Positions 12,696 to 24,305 of a stretch of DNA of 64,000 bases are shown piece by piece. Each line of letters starts with the position of its first letter. Position 1 is the first letter of the stretch. Origin of the DNA: Corythoichthys intestinalis (taxonomy: Eukaryota > Chordata > Actinopteri > Syngnathiformes > Syngnathidae); the NCBI RefSeq assembly GCF_030265065.1, contig NC_080401.1:19455001-19519000 (forward strand), given 5' to 3'. A program made the translations under genes and the position numbers. A model generated the notes under the pieces. The model searched no databases, was not told the DNA's origin, and was given only the letters and a program-made list of their open reading frames with translations.

Positions 12696-13035
12696 CTTTC
12701 CAAGCACAAGATAGATTCCTGCCGAATTTTCGTGAACGAGGACCTGTTTCACCCAACCAGCAACGAAGTATTTATAAGCCTCCAAGCTCTTAAAGTTTTT
12801 CAAACTTTCGTGAGAATAGGCTGATTTTGTGTGGACAAGATAGTTGTAAATATCAGGGTAGCTAGCAGATGTCAGGCAAATACGGCGAAGACAGCGGGTC
12901 GAAAAACATCGATTTAGGCATCAAATATGGATCTGGCGAATGGATAAACTGAAGCTTTTCCACATAACGCCTTTTATGCAACGCATCCAGTGAGTTTACG
13001 GCATCCGAAAGCACCGGGTCTTCCATGAAATGCAT
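12696..13035 (-). pseudogene. second ISL2EU-like protein, N-terminal exon (YqaJ-partner type)
   Basis: Minus-strand reading begins MHFMEDPVLSDAVNSLDAL, continues KRRYVEKLQFIHSPDPYLM, and after a 4-base duplication (TAGC, near 12865) goes on as YPDIYNYLVHTKSAY and FKSLEAYKYFVAGWV-like sequence to a donor (GGAAAG|GTGAGT). The last part resembles the AYKYFxxGWV motif of fish proteins carrying YqaJ nuclease domains. The nuclease domain itself is missing. The direction opposes the THAP exon. Confidence 0.6.
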
Positions 13036-13756
13036 TATAAATTGCTCAATCAATTGAGACCATTAATAATACAGACACAAAATGACGGACAAGGGGGCGG
13101 AACAATACAGCGATCACATGATTTTGTGACGTCGGTGGGTAGGGTCTATAGGTTATAGTACAGTATAATAATAAACATTCGTATAGATAGCTTTATGTTG
13201 AGAAAAAAATACCATTGTTTATCAAAAATAAATAAATAAATGAATGAATAAATAAATAAATCATCATTAGCAGTTACCCGCAATGTGACTCATGACTTCA
13301 GTATTGTTTTCACCAAATACTTTTTTTTACTTGTAGTTCAGTGCATTTTTTGGATGACTACTTTTACTTGAGTAATATTATTATGAAGTAACGCTACTCT
13401 TACTTGAGCAAAGTTTTTTGCTACTCTACCCACCTCTGGCTGCCACTGATGGCGCTAGATGGCTAATCCATTTTGAACATTTGTTCATTCACACCCCCCC
13501 TGAGTCAAAATGGTTTGCATGCCTATCGTCGTCAATAGCATTGGAACATGAGCGTTCTCAGCCAGTGTGGGTTTAAGTGAACTGGACATGTGTCACCATC
13601 AATGGCTTGCAATGAGTTAAATACTGTGTTGGGGTCTATTTTACATTGTTACTTGGGGCCATAGTCAGTGTTTATTTTTGTTTTTATTAATTTTAGTTTC
13701 ATTAATTTAGTGTTGATTACCATTGTGTTAATTTATACATTTATTTATAATTATAA

Positions 13757-14159
13757 CCCAGATAGCAGACCGACATTGAAAAGATAATGGATGAACATTC
13801 CGCTGTCAATCTTATATCGTTGAATCAATGTTACTTTTGCACCCTCAGTTAATGTTGTTTCAACGTTGAAATCCTTACAAAACCTGAACGACGTTTCAAT
13901 AATCAATATATATGTTATGTTTTCGACTAAAACGCCCGCTCATCCATAATTCAATGACTTTTCAATCATATTTCCCGGTCAATCATGAATCAAATATTTA
14001 TCAACATTAGTTCATCAACTATATAACAATGTTAACCCAATGGCATACCATAGAACAAAACTGTTTCAAAGTCACTTGACGGCGAAAATTTCAATGTCAA
14101 CCATACTGATGATTTTGATGGAAAATCAACGTTTATTCAATGTCAGTCTGCTATCTGGG
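13757..14159. mobile_element. palindromic MITE, CCCAGATAGCAGAC family
   Basis: Inverted termini CCCAGATAGCAGACCGACATT and its partner AATGTCAGTCTGCTATCTGGG. The interior is built from repeated CAACGTT/CAATATT-like words. A common fish repeat pattern with no protein. It lies just past the gene B poly(A) signal. Confidence 0.7.
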
Positions 14160-14233
14160 AAAAAAAATGATATAAAAAATACATTCTAAAGGGGTTAAAT
14201 ATACACAAAAGATTTTAAGACAGCTCAAAGTAC

Positions 14234-14239
14234 TTTATT
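14234..14239 (-). promoter_or_regulatory. polyadenylation signal of gene B
   Basis: AATAAA on the minus strand, about 200 bases downstream of the gene B stop codon, in otherwise unique-looking sequence between the stop and the foldback element at 13757-14159. Placement fits a short 3' UTR. Confidence 0.55.
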
Positions 14240-14436
14240 TATCAAATCATTCAATAGAATACATGAGAAATCCAGCAACATTACATGCCTATGAAGTCTG
14301 GAACTTTTTAATCAAACAGAAATGAAACAAACTTATGAACAAGTGTTTGGCATATATGCTTGTACATTTCATATGCAAATGAGACATTACAGGACAATAA
14401 ATTCAACCGCATGATAAACGCACAAAATGCCAATTT

Positions 14437-17400
14437 CTAAGTAATATCATGAGGCTGGTTGTACGAGTCGACCCATATGACAATGATGCTGACGAAGCTA
14501 ACTGATAAGAAGATGACATAGACGCTAAACAACATGCGGTCTATGATGAAACCCACTTGGATCCACTCCTCTGTGCTCTGGCTCACATTCAGCTCCTCTT
14601 CCAATTTCATCCGGATGACTCGGAGGTCTCTTGCCACGCTTCTCAGCTCCTCTACGGCCTCGTCCTGGTCCAAAGACCCCTCAGCTTCATGGACCTCTCT
14701 CTCACCTGCTCTCTGAGTGGAATCGGTCAGGTCTGTTGTAGAAGAGGCAGATGAGAATGAATAGTTTTCATTTAAATTTTGCGCTCTCAGAAGCATGCTG
14801 TGTGGACATACCTAGTGTGCCAGGATTTCGGAGGATTTGCTCCACTTGTTTCCTCTTTGGAGGAAGCAGAACCAGGCGTCCCATTATGTGAATGACTAGC
14901 AATCGTATCCAGCAAGGAACCTCTGAGTAGTTCTTTGAACTGTGCAGCAGATTTGTGATTAGAGTGGTCTCCAGAAGACTCACCACCATCAGAGCCAGGC
15001 AAAGGGACATGAACACATCTGGCATGAACACAGATGGTTGGGGACATGGATTATTCTTGGACAAAAGCATTGGTGCTTCGTAAATCGATACATTTTTTCC
15101 CCTTAAGAAATTTCCCATTCATTTGCCCGCGATTTGCCTCACCACACCTCCCTCCTACATCACTTTTTTTTTTGTTTAATATTTGTAAACTTACTAATTA
15201 GGGGAATTGTATTTCCTGTGATAGGCAGCGTGTCGTTCATGAGCATCAGAAAGACAGTGTAGCCCAGGATGAGGGTCATCTTGAACAAAGAGCGGTCAAC
15301 CTTTTGAAGAGGCAGCAGGAAACTGAAGAGGTCCACTGTGATGAGGAAGCAGCAGGGAATCAAGAGGTTGACCACGTACAGCATGGGCCTGCGCCGAAGT
15401 GAAATCTATTGATGAGAAAATAATTTTTAAAAATGTAATTTCTCAGTTTTTCACTAAACGCCTCCACTGGACACAAAATGCTACTTTTGGCCGTTCACCT
15501 TGTCTAAGCAGCAGTTTCTGTAACTCAATCTTTTAGTGTGGCTATACAGTGCCCTCCATAATTATTGGCACCCCTGAAAAAGATGTGTTTTTTAGCTTCT
15601 AATATATATATTTTTTTAATTCAAATAATATGGGACCTTAATGAAAAAAAGAAAAATCCAATCTTCAATACAAGTGTATTCATTCAGTGGGGAAAAAATA
15701 CCACATAAAGAACAAATATTTGACATCAAATAATGTGTGTCACAATTATTAGCACCCCTGGTGTTAATACTTTGGACAACCCCCTTTTGCCAACAAAACA
15801 AGGTCTGGGGACTGAGATGGCCATGGGAGGAGCTTGTTTTGTGTCTGGTGAACCATTTCTGTGTAGATTTGGCCATATGTTTAGGGTCATTGTCTTGCGG
15901 AAAGACCAAATGATGACCCATCTTCAGCTTTCGGGCAGAGGGCAACAGATTTTGATTTAAAATGTCCTGGTATTTCAAAGCATTCATGATGCCATGCACC
16001 CTAACAAGGTTCCCAGGGCCTTTAGAAGGGAAACAGCCCTGCAGCATCACTGACCCACCCCCATACTTCACAGTGGGTATGAGGTGCTTTTCAGCATGCG
16101 CATCTTTCGTGGCACGCCAGACCCACTTAGAGTGTTTGTTGCCAAAAAGCTCAATCTTGGTCTCACACAAAAATACACACGGTCCCAGACTTCAACTGGG
16201 ACTGTGTGCTTTGGTCAGATGAGACCAAGATTGAGCTTTAAGATTGCTAATAATTGTGACACAAATTATTTGATGTCAAATAATTATTTCTTTATGTGGG
16301 ATTTTCCCCCCACTGAATGAATGCACTTGTATTGAAGGTTGGATTTTTCTCTTCTTTCCGTTAAGGTCCCATATTATTTGAGTAAAAGAAAAAAATATTA
16401 GAAGCTAAAAAACACATCTTTTTCAGGGGTGCCAATAATTATGGAGGGCACTGTAATACTGACACTCTCATACATGTACCAAGCTTTTTTCCCCCACTAG
16501 ATGACCTACTTAAAATAACATTTCATAAAAAATACAAAGCTCAAAAAAAAATAAAAAATAAAAAATAAAATAAAACACAAATAAGCAATAAGCATCTTTC
16601 ATCAATCTTCTTTGAATCTCAAGGACCCTCTATATAGGACAATGTTAAAACCTTAATCAAGATCACAAGCACCTTCACAATTGATGTGAATGTCATGTAC
16701 AAAACCAGGAAAACATCTTCTATAGTTGTACTGCAGGTTTACAATCTTTAAGACATTAACACTATGTTAACGGAAGACGGCCCTTACAAAGAAGCGAAGG
16801 TCTTCATAAATTTCATTATTTGAAGAATTTTGCAGCTGTTGTAATGCTTTGATTCCAATCAGCTCCCATTCTCCCATCGTAGCCATCATTCTCTTGGAAA
16901 AATTGAAAATGTTCTCTTCTGAATATAAGCGGCCAATCCGCAAAGTAGAAACTAAAAGAAGAATGTTTTCCGTTAGTTTATTTGAAATACAAATCGTGTT
17001 AAACTACTAGCACTAGCAAATTGTTGTCCGGGGCGCTTATATTCAGCTGTGCCTTGTACTCCAAAATTTACAAATCTAAAAAGTGATTGTAAACAAAAGA
17101 AAAGTTGTGTGTAAGAGTTAATACTTACTCCGATGCATATAGGAGTTAAAGGTTAAAGTGCAGTTCTGGATGTCAAATGGGAAGGTGTAGATGTCGAGCC
17201 TACAAGAGCTCACCACTCTGACAGGCTGAATGTCCATCACCATACCGTTGTTAAACACAACCACGTAAGGTGTAAACTGAGCTGTGTTCTTCTCCATACT
17301 GCAGGAAGCACATATTTCACAACACTTGCACTGAATTGTAACGTTTAAATTACATTTTGGCTTAAAGGTTCTGTAAAGTCATTTTCATTATTTGTTTCAA

Positions 17401-20400
17401 AATACATGAAATGTGTTTGAAGAACACTGCTGAGAGCGTGTGAAAAGACTAAGAAAAAAATAGACCCAGGGCTATACTGTTTGTATGCAGTATAAAAAAA
17501 ATATGCTTACAGTGAAGAAAAATAAGTAGTTGAACACCCTGCTATTTTGCAAGTTCTCCCACTTAGAAAATCATGGAGGAGTCTGAAATTTTCATCGTAG
17601 GTTCTTGTCCACTGTTAGAGGGAATCTAAAAAAGAAAATCCAGAAATCACAATGTACGATTTTTTAAAAATTTATTTGTGTGATACAGCTGCAAATAAGT
17701 ATCTGAACACCTGTCAGCAAGAATTCTGACCCTGAAACACGCCTATTAAAAGTCCACCTCCACTCCATGTATTATCCTGAATCAGATGCACATGTTTGAG
17801 GTTGATGGCAGCATATAAACACCTGTCCACCCGACACAATCAGAAAGACTCAAATTTGTAACATGGTCAAGACCTGTCCAAAGACACCAGAGACAAAATT
17901 GTTCACCCCCACAAGGCTACGAAAGGCTACGGAGAAATTGCCAAGCAGCTTGGTGAAAAAAAGGTCCACTGTTGGAGCAATCTTTAGAAAATGGAAGAAG
18001 CTAAACATGAGCGTCAATCTCAATCTAAGTGGAGCCCCATGTAAGAGACCACCTCATGGGATCTCAATCCCAAGAAAGGTGAGGAATCAGCCCAGAACGA
18101 CACAGCAGGAGTCGGTCAATGAGCTGAAAAGAGCTGGGACCACCGTTTCCAAGGTTAATGTTGGTAATACACTGGACGTCATGGTATGAAATCATGCATG
18201 GCACGGAAGGTTCCCCTGCTTCAACCAGCACATGTCAAGGCCCGTCTTAAGTTTGCCTATGACCATTTGGATGATGGAGAGTAGTAATGGGAGCAAGTTT
18301 TGTGGTCAGATGAGTGTAAAATAGAACTTTTTGGTCCATTAACCATGTTTGGAAGAAGAAGAATGATGAGTACTATCTCAAGAACACCATTCCTACTGTG
18401 AAGCATCATGCTTTGGAGTGTTTTTCTGCGCATGGGACAGGACGAGTGCATTGTTTTAAAGACAGGATGACTGGGGCCCTGTATTATGAGATTTTGGGGA
18501 ACAACCTCCTTCCTTCAGTCAGAGCATTGATGCTAGGTAGCACTTGGGTCTTCCAACATGACAATAACCCAAAGTACACAGCCTGGAAAACCAAGGAATG
18601 GCTCCATAAGAAACATGATAAGTTTCTAGCATGGCCTAGCCGGTCTCCAGACCTAAACCCAATAGAAAACCTTTGCGGGGAGCTCCAACTCTGTGTTTCT
18701 GAGAGACAGCCCAGAACCTTGACTGATGGGTGGACCAAGATCCTTCCTGCAGTGTGTGCAAACCTCGTGATAAACTACAGGAAACATTGGACGTCTGTGA
18801 TTGCTAACAAAGGCTACTGTACCAAATATTAACATTCGTTTTCACAGGTGTTCAAATAGTAATATGCAGCTGTATCATACAAATAAATCGTTAAAAAAAT
18901 TATACATTGTGATTTCTGGATTTTTCTTTTATGATTATCTCTCACACAGTGGACACGCACCTATGATGAAAGTTTCAAGACCCTCCAAGATTTCTAACTT
19001 GGAGAATTTGCAAAATAGCAGGGTGTTCAAATACTTATTTTCTTCACTGTATAGTCCCCGCGTTACCTGTGGAGGTAATGGCAAAGTTCATGTAAAATGT
19101 GGCCGAAGGAGGTTGTTCTCCCTCAGTGCTTACAATACCACACTGGCATGATAGATGAACTGTTTCGACATACAATAGGAAACAAGCAAGCTATTTTCCA
19201 CTTTGTAACAAGGCTTTTTAACAACACTCTTTTCTTTGTCCCAATGAAATTAATTTTATCGATGGTGACCGCCATTTTACAGGACCTTTGACTTGAATAA
19301 TTTCAGCTCCTCTGTCATAATAGCAGTGACTTACAACTCATTGATGACGATATCAGGGATCCAAAGCAATTTTCTTGGGACTGTAATCCACTGGGCACTG
19401 CACTGTTTTTGGTCCCAGCTAATAAATTCATTTTTCCACCACTGCAAAACATGATAGCTGATTAAGACTCACCTGGTAACAAACATTTGAAGATGAAATT
19501 CAGAGAGGCTAGAGCAATTTTAACTAAAGGCACATCCTTTACAAAAAAATAACAATCGAACTATGAAGCACATGTAGTCTACAATCAGTCCAGAGTGGTG
19601 ACTCACCAACATCTGCATGATAAATGTTGTCAAGAGCTGAGCCTTTTCATCCTGAAAGAATTCAGTATGCTTCAGTTTAGTGTCAAATTTAAGAAGTTCT
19701 GACTTTGTTTGCAATGAATGTCTCTTACCACTCCCAGAATGCCAACCACGACAAAGTCAACATTGACAATACTAGGGATTGAAATGTTCACAACAGGTCG
19801 AATGGCCCTGAGGTCGAAGACAGGCCTGAGAGCCTCCAGGAGGGCAGGGCCATCTGGGCTAGAGCAGTTTTGCATGATGGAATTGCATGATGCTACATGG
19901 AAATCAAGGACCGTAAGTTGTCATTATGGTAAATCAGCAATAACAATAATAATGCATTGGATTTATATAGCGCTTTTCAGGACACTTACTGGACTGTCTC
20001 AGAAAATTAGAATACACAATATTCTAATTTTTTGAGACAGTCCTGTGTATATATACAGGACTGTCTCAGGAAATTAGAATACACAATATTCTAATTTCCT
20101 GACTGTCTCAGGAAATTAGAATATTGTGTATTCTAATTTCCTGACTGTCTCAGGAAATTAGAATATTGTGTATTCTAATTTCCTGAGACAGTCCTGTATA
20201 TATACACAGGACTGTCTCAAAAAATTAGAATATTGTGTATTCTAATTTCATGAGACAGTCCAGTATGTTACAACGCATTATTCATTCACCCTCTCACTAA
20301 GTGGCGATAAGCTACTATTGTAGCCAAAGTGTAAAATGCTGATTCACTGAACACTGTGTCGATCTATGCACTCTAGATCAGTCTTACTTTATTTCCAGGT

Positions 20401-20782
20401 AAGGTACAGCCGAGACCTTTTCCAAGCAAATTGTACATGATTGGCATTGCATTGTATGACGGACAGTACATAAAAATTGAACTATATAACTACACGGAAA
20501 GCATTGAAAAGCCGCCAAGTATGCTAATAATATATATATATATTTTAAAAAGCCTTATTTTGCAATAGTTTTAGGGAGCTCAATTTTGAAAATACTGTCT
20601 TCATAATGTTGATTAAATTAAAAAGTAGCGCAAAGAATAGGTTTTCTACAATACTTAAAATAAAAAGTGAGGAACTAACATGACCTTTAAAAAAATATAC
20701 ATGATCTGCATGTCTTACCGTGGGTGACGAGACAGATGAATATGAAGAGAACCAAAGAAGGCTTGACTTTCAGCGGGCAGCG
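14437..20782 (-). CDS. 5-HT3-receptor-like Cys-loop channel, gene B
   Basis: Nine coding exons on the minus strand: 20782-20719 (signal peptide core [15 protein letters not shown]), 19892-19729, 19651-19607, 19441-19335, 17298-17129, 16951-16788, 15405-15195, 15018-14812, 14732-14437 (stop TAG-side end at 14437). Phases all join, giving about 475 residues, close to human 5-HT3A (478). Visible parts: Cys-loop [16 protein letters not shown]1-M2 with [15 protein letters not shown]3 ([18 protein letters not shown]), a pre-M4 amphipathic helix ([15 protein letters not shown]) and M4. The 20782 exon has no in-frame ATG after its acceptor, so a small upstream exon must carry the start. Loop D Trp is Met ([10 protein letters not shown]) and loop B Trp is Tyr (NSYMH), so serotonin binding is doubtful. 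Two Tc1 elements lie in its introns. The coding frame itself is unbroken. Confidence 0.9.
15547..16453 (-). mobile_element. Tc1-like transposon, internally deleted
   Basis: TA-flanked. Inverted termini CAGTGCCCTCCATAATTATT and matching right end. The minus strand encodes the catalytic half of a Tc1 transposase ([37 protein letters not shown]) in one frame, without the DNA-binding N-terminus. It sits in intron 7 of gene B, same strand as the gene. Confidence 0.88.
17510..19049 (+). mobile_element. Tc1-like transposon, degraded transposase
   Basis: TA-flanked with termini CAGTGAAGAAAAATAAGTAG and its inverse. The plus strand keeps an N-terminal part ([20 protein letters not shown] near 17930) and a long C-terminal part, 18398-18832, with [12 protein letters not shown] and [12 protein letters not shown] and the terminal NKGYCTKY. 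Frames are broken between them. It lies in gene B intron 5. Confidence 0.88.
19989..20263. repeat. 275-bp compound palindrome of transposon-like ends
   Basis: Five tandem units built on GACTGTCTCAGGAAATTAGA, each itself an inverted repeat around ATTAGAATACACAATATTC. The two halves of the block are near-perfect reverse complements of each other over more than 110 bases. TA stands on both sides. The unit resembles terminal repeats of fish Tc1/mariner elements. It lies in gene B intron 2. Confidence 0.8.
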
Positions 20783-20926
20783 CTAAAAACATTAACAGTG
20801 GGTCAAAGGGGTTATTTTTTTTGTAATATTGGTGTAAGGGATGGTGTGTGAAGGGCACCCATTTAGGTAATTACCCCCTCTTTTCCACCACACACACACA
20901 GTCTTTTCCTTTTGTTCATCTTTTAC

Positions 20927-20938
20927 CGTACAATTCAT
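20927..20938 (-). CDS. possible 12-nt first coding exon of gene B (MNCT)
   Basis: On the minus strand, ATG AAT TGT ACG is followed directly by GTAAAA. It ends in phase 0, as the next exon at 20782 requires, and would give [15 protein letters not shown] before the hydrophobic signal core. It sits five bases from the left end of a TA-flanked transposon (20945-21726), so the true first exon may have been displaced or lie beyond it. No expression evidence is available; treat as a candidate only. Confidence 0.25.
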
Positions 20939-20944
20939 GGTGTA

Positions 20945-21726
20945 CAATGATCCCTCGTTTTTCACGGTTAATGGGGACCAGAACCCGCCGCAATAAGTGA
21001 AAAACTGCAAAGTTGTGCCCCCCACCCCAATTTTTTTTTTTTATTTGTGTGTGTTCAATGTATTTACTCTGATTTAGCATTGGAAAGAGATACATATAAG
21101 TAGAGGTGTGAATCTTGGGGCACTTAACAATTCGATTATGGTTACGATTCAGAGGCTCCTATTCGATTATAAATGACTAAATATTATATTCGTTTTAAAA
21201 ATATGTAAAACCTGGATTCATCCCGATCATCCCGATGACCCACTCTTGGCCTCTATATATGTATGTGTTTTAATAATCTGTTTTTAAGCACTTCAAATGT
21301 AATAATTATATGTTTTAAACATGTTGTTACTGTTCCACCGAATTATTTTTAAACAAGAATAAAGTATAAAAATGCTTGTCTTTATTAAATGCTTCATTAA
21401 GTGACTCCACTCAAATCCGCTCCATCTCCTCTCTCACAATTGTTTGCCACAGCAACTGTTTTACAAGTTAAACGATGATTGATGCATGCGGCGCTTTGAT
21501 GGTGAGGCTTCCAGGGATCTGTGGCAAGATCAAACAGAAGATAAGCAACTCCAGTGCATTGCCTGAACAGCAAAGAGGAGGGAGGGAGAGTGAGACTACA
21601 CGATCGGCTTGGGACAGCTCATCTGTATTTTTAAAAAAATTATTTTTTATTGACAAAAAAAAAAAAAAAAATCCCCGATGGACTGAAGGCACGAAGTTTG
21701 AAGCGAGAAGTAGCGAGGGATCACTG
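20945..21726. mobile_element. TA-flanked MITE, CAGTGATCCCTCG family
   Basis: Left end CAATGATCCCTCGTTTTTCA, right end AGCGAGGGATCACTG, TA on both sides. A second repeat start (GGTGTGAATCTTGG near 21106) is nested in it. Located right at the 5' end of gene B. Confidence 0.75.
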
Positions 21727-21864
21727 TAAATACCTTTCAGCTGTGATTGCATATAATGGTACTTCCCCCCTTGTCAGAGCATTGAATCAATTGCATTTGG
21801 ACTTTTCTGGTTGTTTTAGAAGACGTTTCGGCTTTCATTGGCCTCTAATCTAAGCAGGTTAATA

Positions 21865-23489
21865 CAGTGCCTTGCAAAAGTATTCGGCCCCCTTGAACCT
21901 TGCAACCTTTCGCCACATTTCAGGCTTCAAACATAAAGATATAAAATTTTAATTTTTTGTCAAGAATCAACAAGTGGGACACAATCGTGAAGTGGAACAA
22001 AATTTATTGGATAATTTAAACTTTTTTAACAAACAAAAAACTGAAAAGTGGGGCGTGCAATATTATTCGGCCCCCTTGCGTTAATACTTTGTAGCGCCAC
22101 CTTTCGCTCCAATTACAGCTGCAAGTCGCTTGGGGTATGTTTCTATCAGTTTTGCACATCGAGAGACTGACATTCTTGCCCATTCTTCCTTGCAAAACAG
22201 CTCGAGCTCAGTGAGGTTGGATGGAGAGTGTTTGTGAACAGCAGTCTTCAGCTCTTTCCACAGATTCTCGACTGGATTCAGGTCTGGACTTTGACTTGGC
22301 CATTCTAACACGTGGATAAGTTTATTTTTGAACCATTCCATTGTAGATTTGGCTTTATGTTTTGGATCATTGTCCTGTTGGAAGATAAATCTCCGTCCCA
22401 GTCTCAGGTCTTGTGCAGATACCAACAGGTTTTTTTCCAGAATGTTCCTGTATTTGGCTGCATCCATCTTCCCGTCAGTTTTAACCATCTTCCCTGTCCC
22501 TGCTGAAGAAAAGCAGGCCCAAACCATGATGCTGCCACCACCATGTTTGACAGTGGGGATGGTGTGTTCAGGGTGATGAGCTGTGTTGCCTTACGCCAAA
22601 CATATCGTTTTGCATTGTGGCCAAAAAGTTCAATTTTGGTTTCATCTGACCAGAGCACCTTCTTCCACATGTTTGGTGTGTCTCCCAGATGGCTTGTGGC
22701 AAACTTTAAACGAGGCTTTTTATGGATATCTTTGAGAAATGGCTTTCTTCTTGCCACTCTTCCATAAAGGCCAGATTTGTGCAGTGTACGACTGATTGTT
22801 GTCCTATGGACAGACTCTCCCACCTCAGCTGTAGATCTCTGCAGTTCATCCAGAGTGATCATGGGCCTCTTGGCTGCATCTCTGATCAGTTTTCTCCTTG
22901 TTTGAGAAGAAAGTTTGGAAGGACGGCCGGGTCTTGGTAGATTTGCAGTGGACTGATGCTCCTTCCATTTCAATATGATGGCTTGCACAGTGCTCCTTGA
23001 GATGTTTAAAGCTTGGGAAATCTTTTTGTATCCAAATCCGGCTTTAAACTTCTCCACAACAGTATCTCGGACCTGCCTGGTGTGTTCCTTGGTTTTCATA
23101 ATGCTCTCTGCACTTTAAACAGAACCCTGAGACTATCACAGAGCAGGTGCATTTATACGGAGACTTGATTACACACAGGTGGATTCTATTTATCATCATC
23201 GGTCATTTAGGACAACATTAGATCATTCAGAGATCCTCACTGAACTTCTGGAGTGAGTTTGCTGCACTGAAAGTAAAGGGGCCGAATAATATTGCACGCC
23301 CCACTTTTCAGTTTTTTATTTGTTAAACAAGTTTAAATTATCCAATAAATGTTGTTCCACTTCACGATTGTGTCCCACTTGTTGTTGATTCTTGACAAAA
23401 AAATTAAATTTCATATCTTTATGTTTGAAGCCTAAATGTGGCGAAAGGTTGCAAGATTCAAGGGGGCCGAATACTTTTGCAAGGCACTG
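21865..23489 (-). mobile_element. Tc1-like transposon, nearly complete
   Basis: TA-flanked, with long inverted termini starting CAGTGCCTTGCAAAAGTATT and an almost identical inverted right end of about 200 bases. It encodes a near-complete transposase on the minus strand (next entry). The best-preserved Tc1 of the window, about 1.1 kb upstream of the gene B signal-peptide exon. Confidence 0.93.
22081..23099 (-). pseudogene. Tc1 transposase with a single frameshift
   Basis: Reads MKTKEHTRQVRDTVVEKFKA from 23099, then paired helix-turn-helix regions (ISRSTVQAIILKWK), the GRPSKLS linker, and [13 protein letters not shown] with the first catalytic Asp. One base appears lost near 22589-22591 (CGTAAG-GCAAC), after which the other frame continues HGGGSIMVWACFSSAGTG, FQQDNDPKH (second Asp) and [16 protein letters not shown] (third Asp and the Glu) to GGATKY and stop. 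Total about 340 residues, normal for Tc1. Confidence 0.9.
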
Positions 23490-24305
23490 TAGTTAGTGCT
23501 CTTCTAACTAAGCCTTGATTCATGAATTGCTCCTAACTCCCCCCAGTGATCTACCTCTGTAAAGCGGCTATTGCTGTTGTTATTTTGCTATTTTATCCAC
23601 TTTCGCTGAATTGGTTTTATAGCAAATGCAGTAACAATAATAATAATAATCATATAATAATAATAATAAAAAAAACTCCGTCGTTCTTCATTACACACCA
23701 TATTTGAGGGTACCTAACTACATACCGTATACTGGGTGTCTATAATGCCCATGTGCAAAAATAAATAAATAAATAAAATTCTTTCCAAGTATTTGTCTTA
23801 GAATTAGTCTGTCACAAGTATTAGAAAGTTCTTCTTTATCCCAATAGTTGTAACATTTTTTAATTAAGTTTCCTGTAACCCATGGCTTGAACTGAAGAAA
23901 AAGTAAACTGGTTTTATTGCTAATGATAATGATGGGCATATGGAAACCTGTAAAAATTATATACTGCCTTCTTTCTTATACTTTTTACAGATTACTATCT
24001 TTAAATCACAAATGCTTACAAATTTTAATTCATCAGGTTTAATAAAAAACAATAAAAAATAAAAAAAAGTCATTAAAAGCAGTAATTAAACTGAAATGAA
24101 TATCAGCCAAAACTATTAGTTATTTTTCCATATAATTTTATTTAATTTATATGACTGTAGACTTTTACACATGATCTAATCAGACAGAACTTTGATGAGG
24201 CATACTTAAGAAACAAAATAACTGAATAAAATATCCCATAAACGCATTTTTTAGTCATAACTGCCATCTACTGCCTTTAGTTGTAACCCCAGTTGATCTT
24301 GAAGG
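23490..24305. other. spacer between genes B and C
   Basis: AT-rich, with a TAA-type microsatellite at about 23634-23670. No exon or transposon end was recognised. Confidence 0.4.

Larger units (their letters stand above)
12139..13147. mobile_element. ISL2EU-like DNA transposon, internally deleted
   Basis: Inverted termini AGACCCTACCCACGTGACGT and ACGTCGGTGGGTAGGGTCT. The flanking direct repeat is AT (12137-12138 and 13148-13149). The same site is empty in the hAT copy near 57670-57690 (TTATTTAATAGGTTATAG), which confirms the 2-bp duplication. Inside are the first coding exon of a THAP protein on the plus strand and, converging on it, the first exon of a second protein on the minus strand. 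That two-gene layout and the AT target fit the ISL2EU superfamily (THAP plus YqaJ-type protein). The family name is from memory of those features. Confidence 0.75.
11481..13438. mobile_element. hAT MITE, CAGAGGTGG family, carrying an ISL2EU-like insertion
   Basis: Termini CAGAGGTGGCTAG and CCACCTCTG are flanked by a perfect 8-bp duplication GCTGCCAC (11473-11480 and 13439-13446). Without the inner insertion it would be about 950 bases, close to the 852-base copy at 57097-57948. It is rich in ACTTGAGTA-type repeats at both ends. Confidence 0.88.

Noticed and set aside
15733-16320. Plus-strand open frames over the Tc1 element
   Set aside because: They are antisense to the recognisable transposase on the minus strand.
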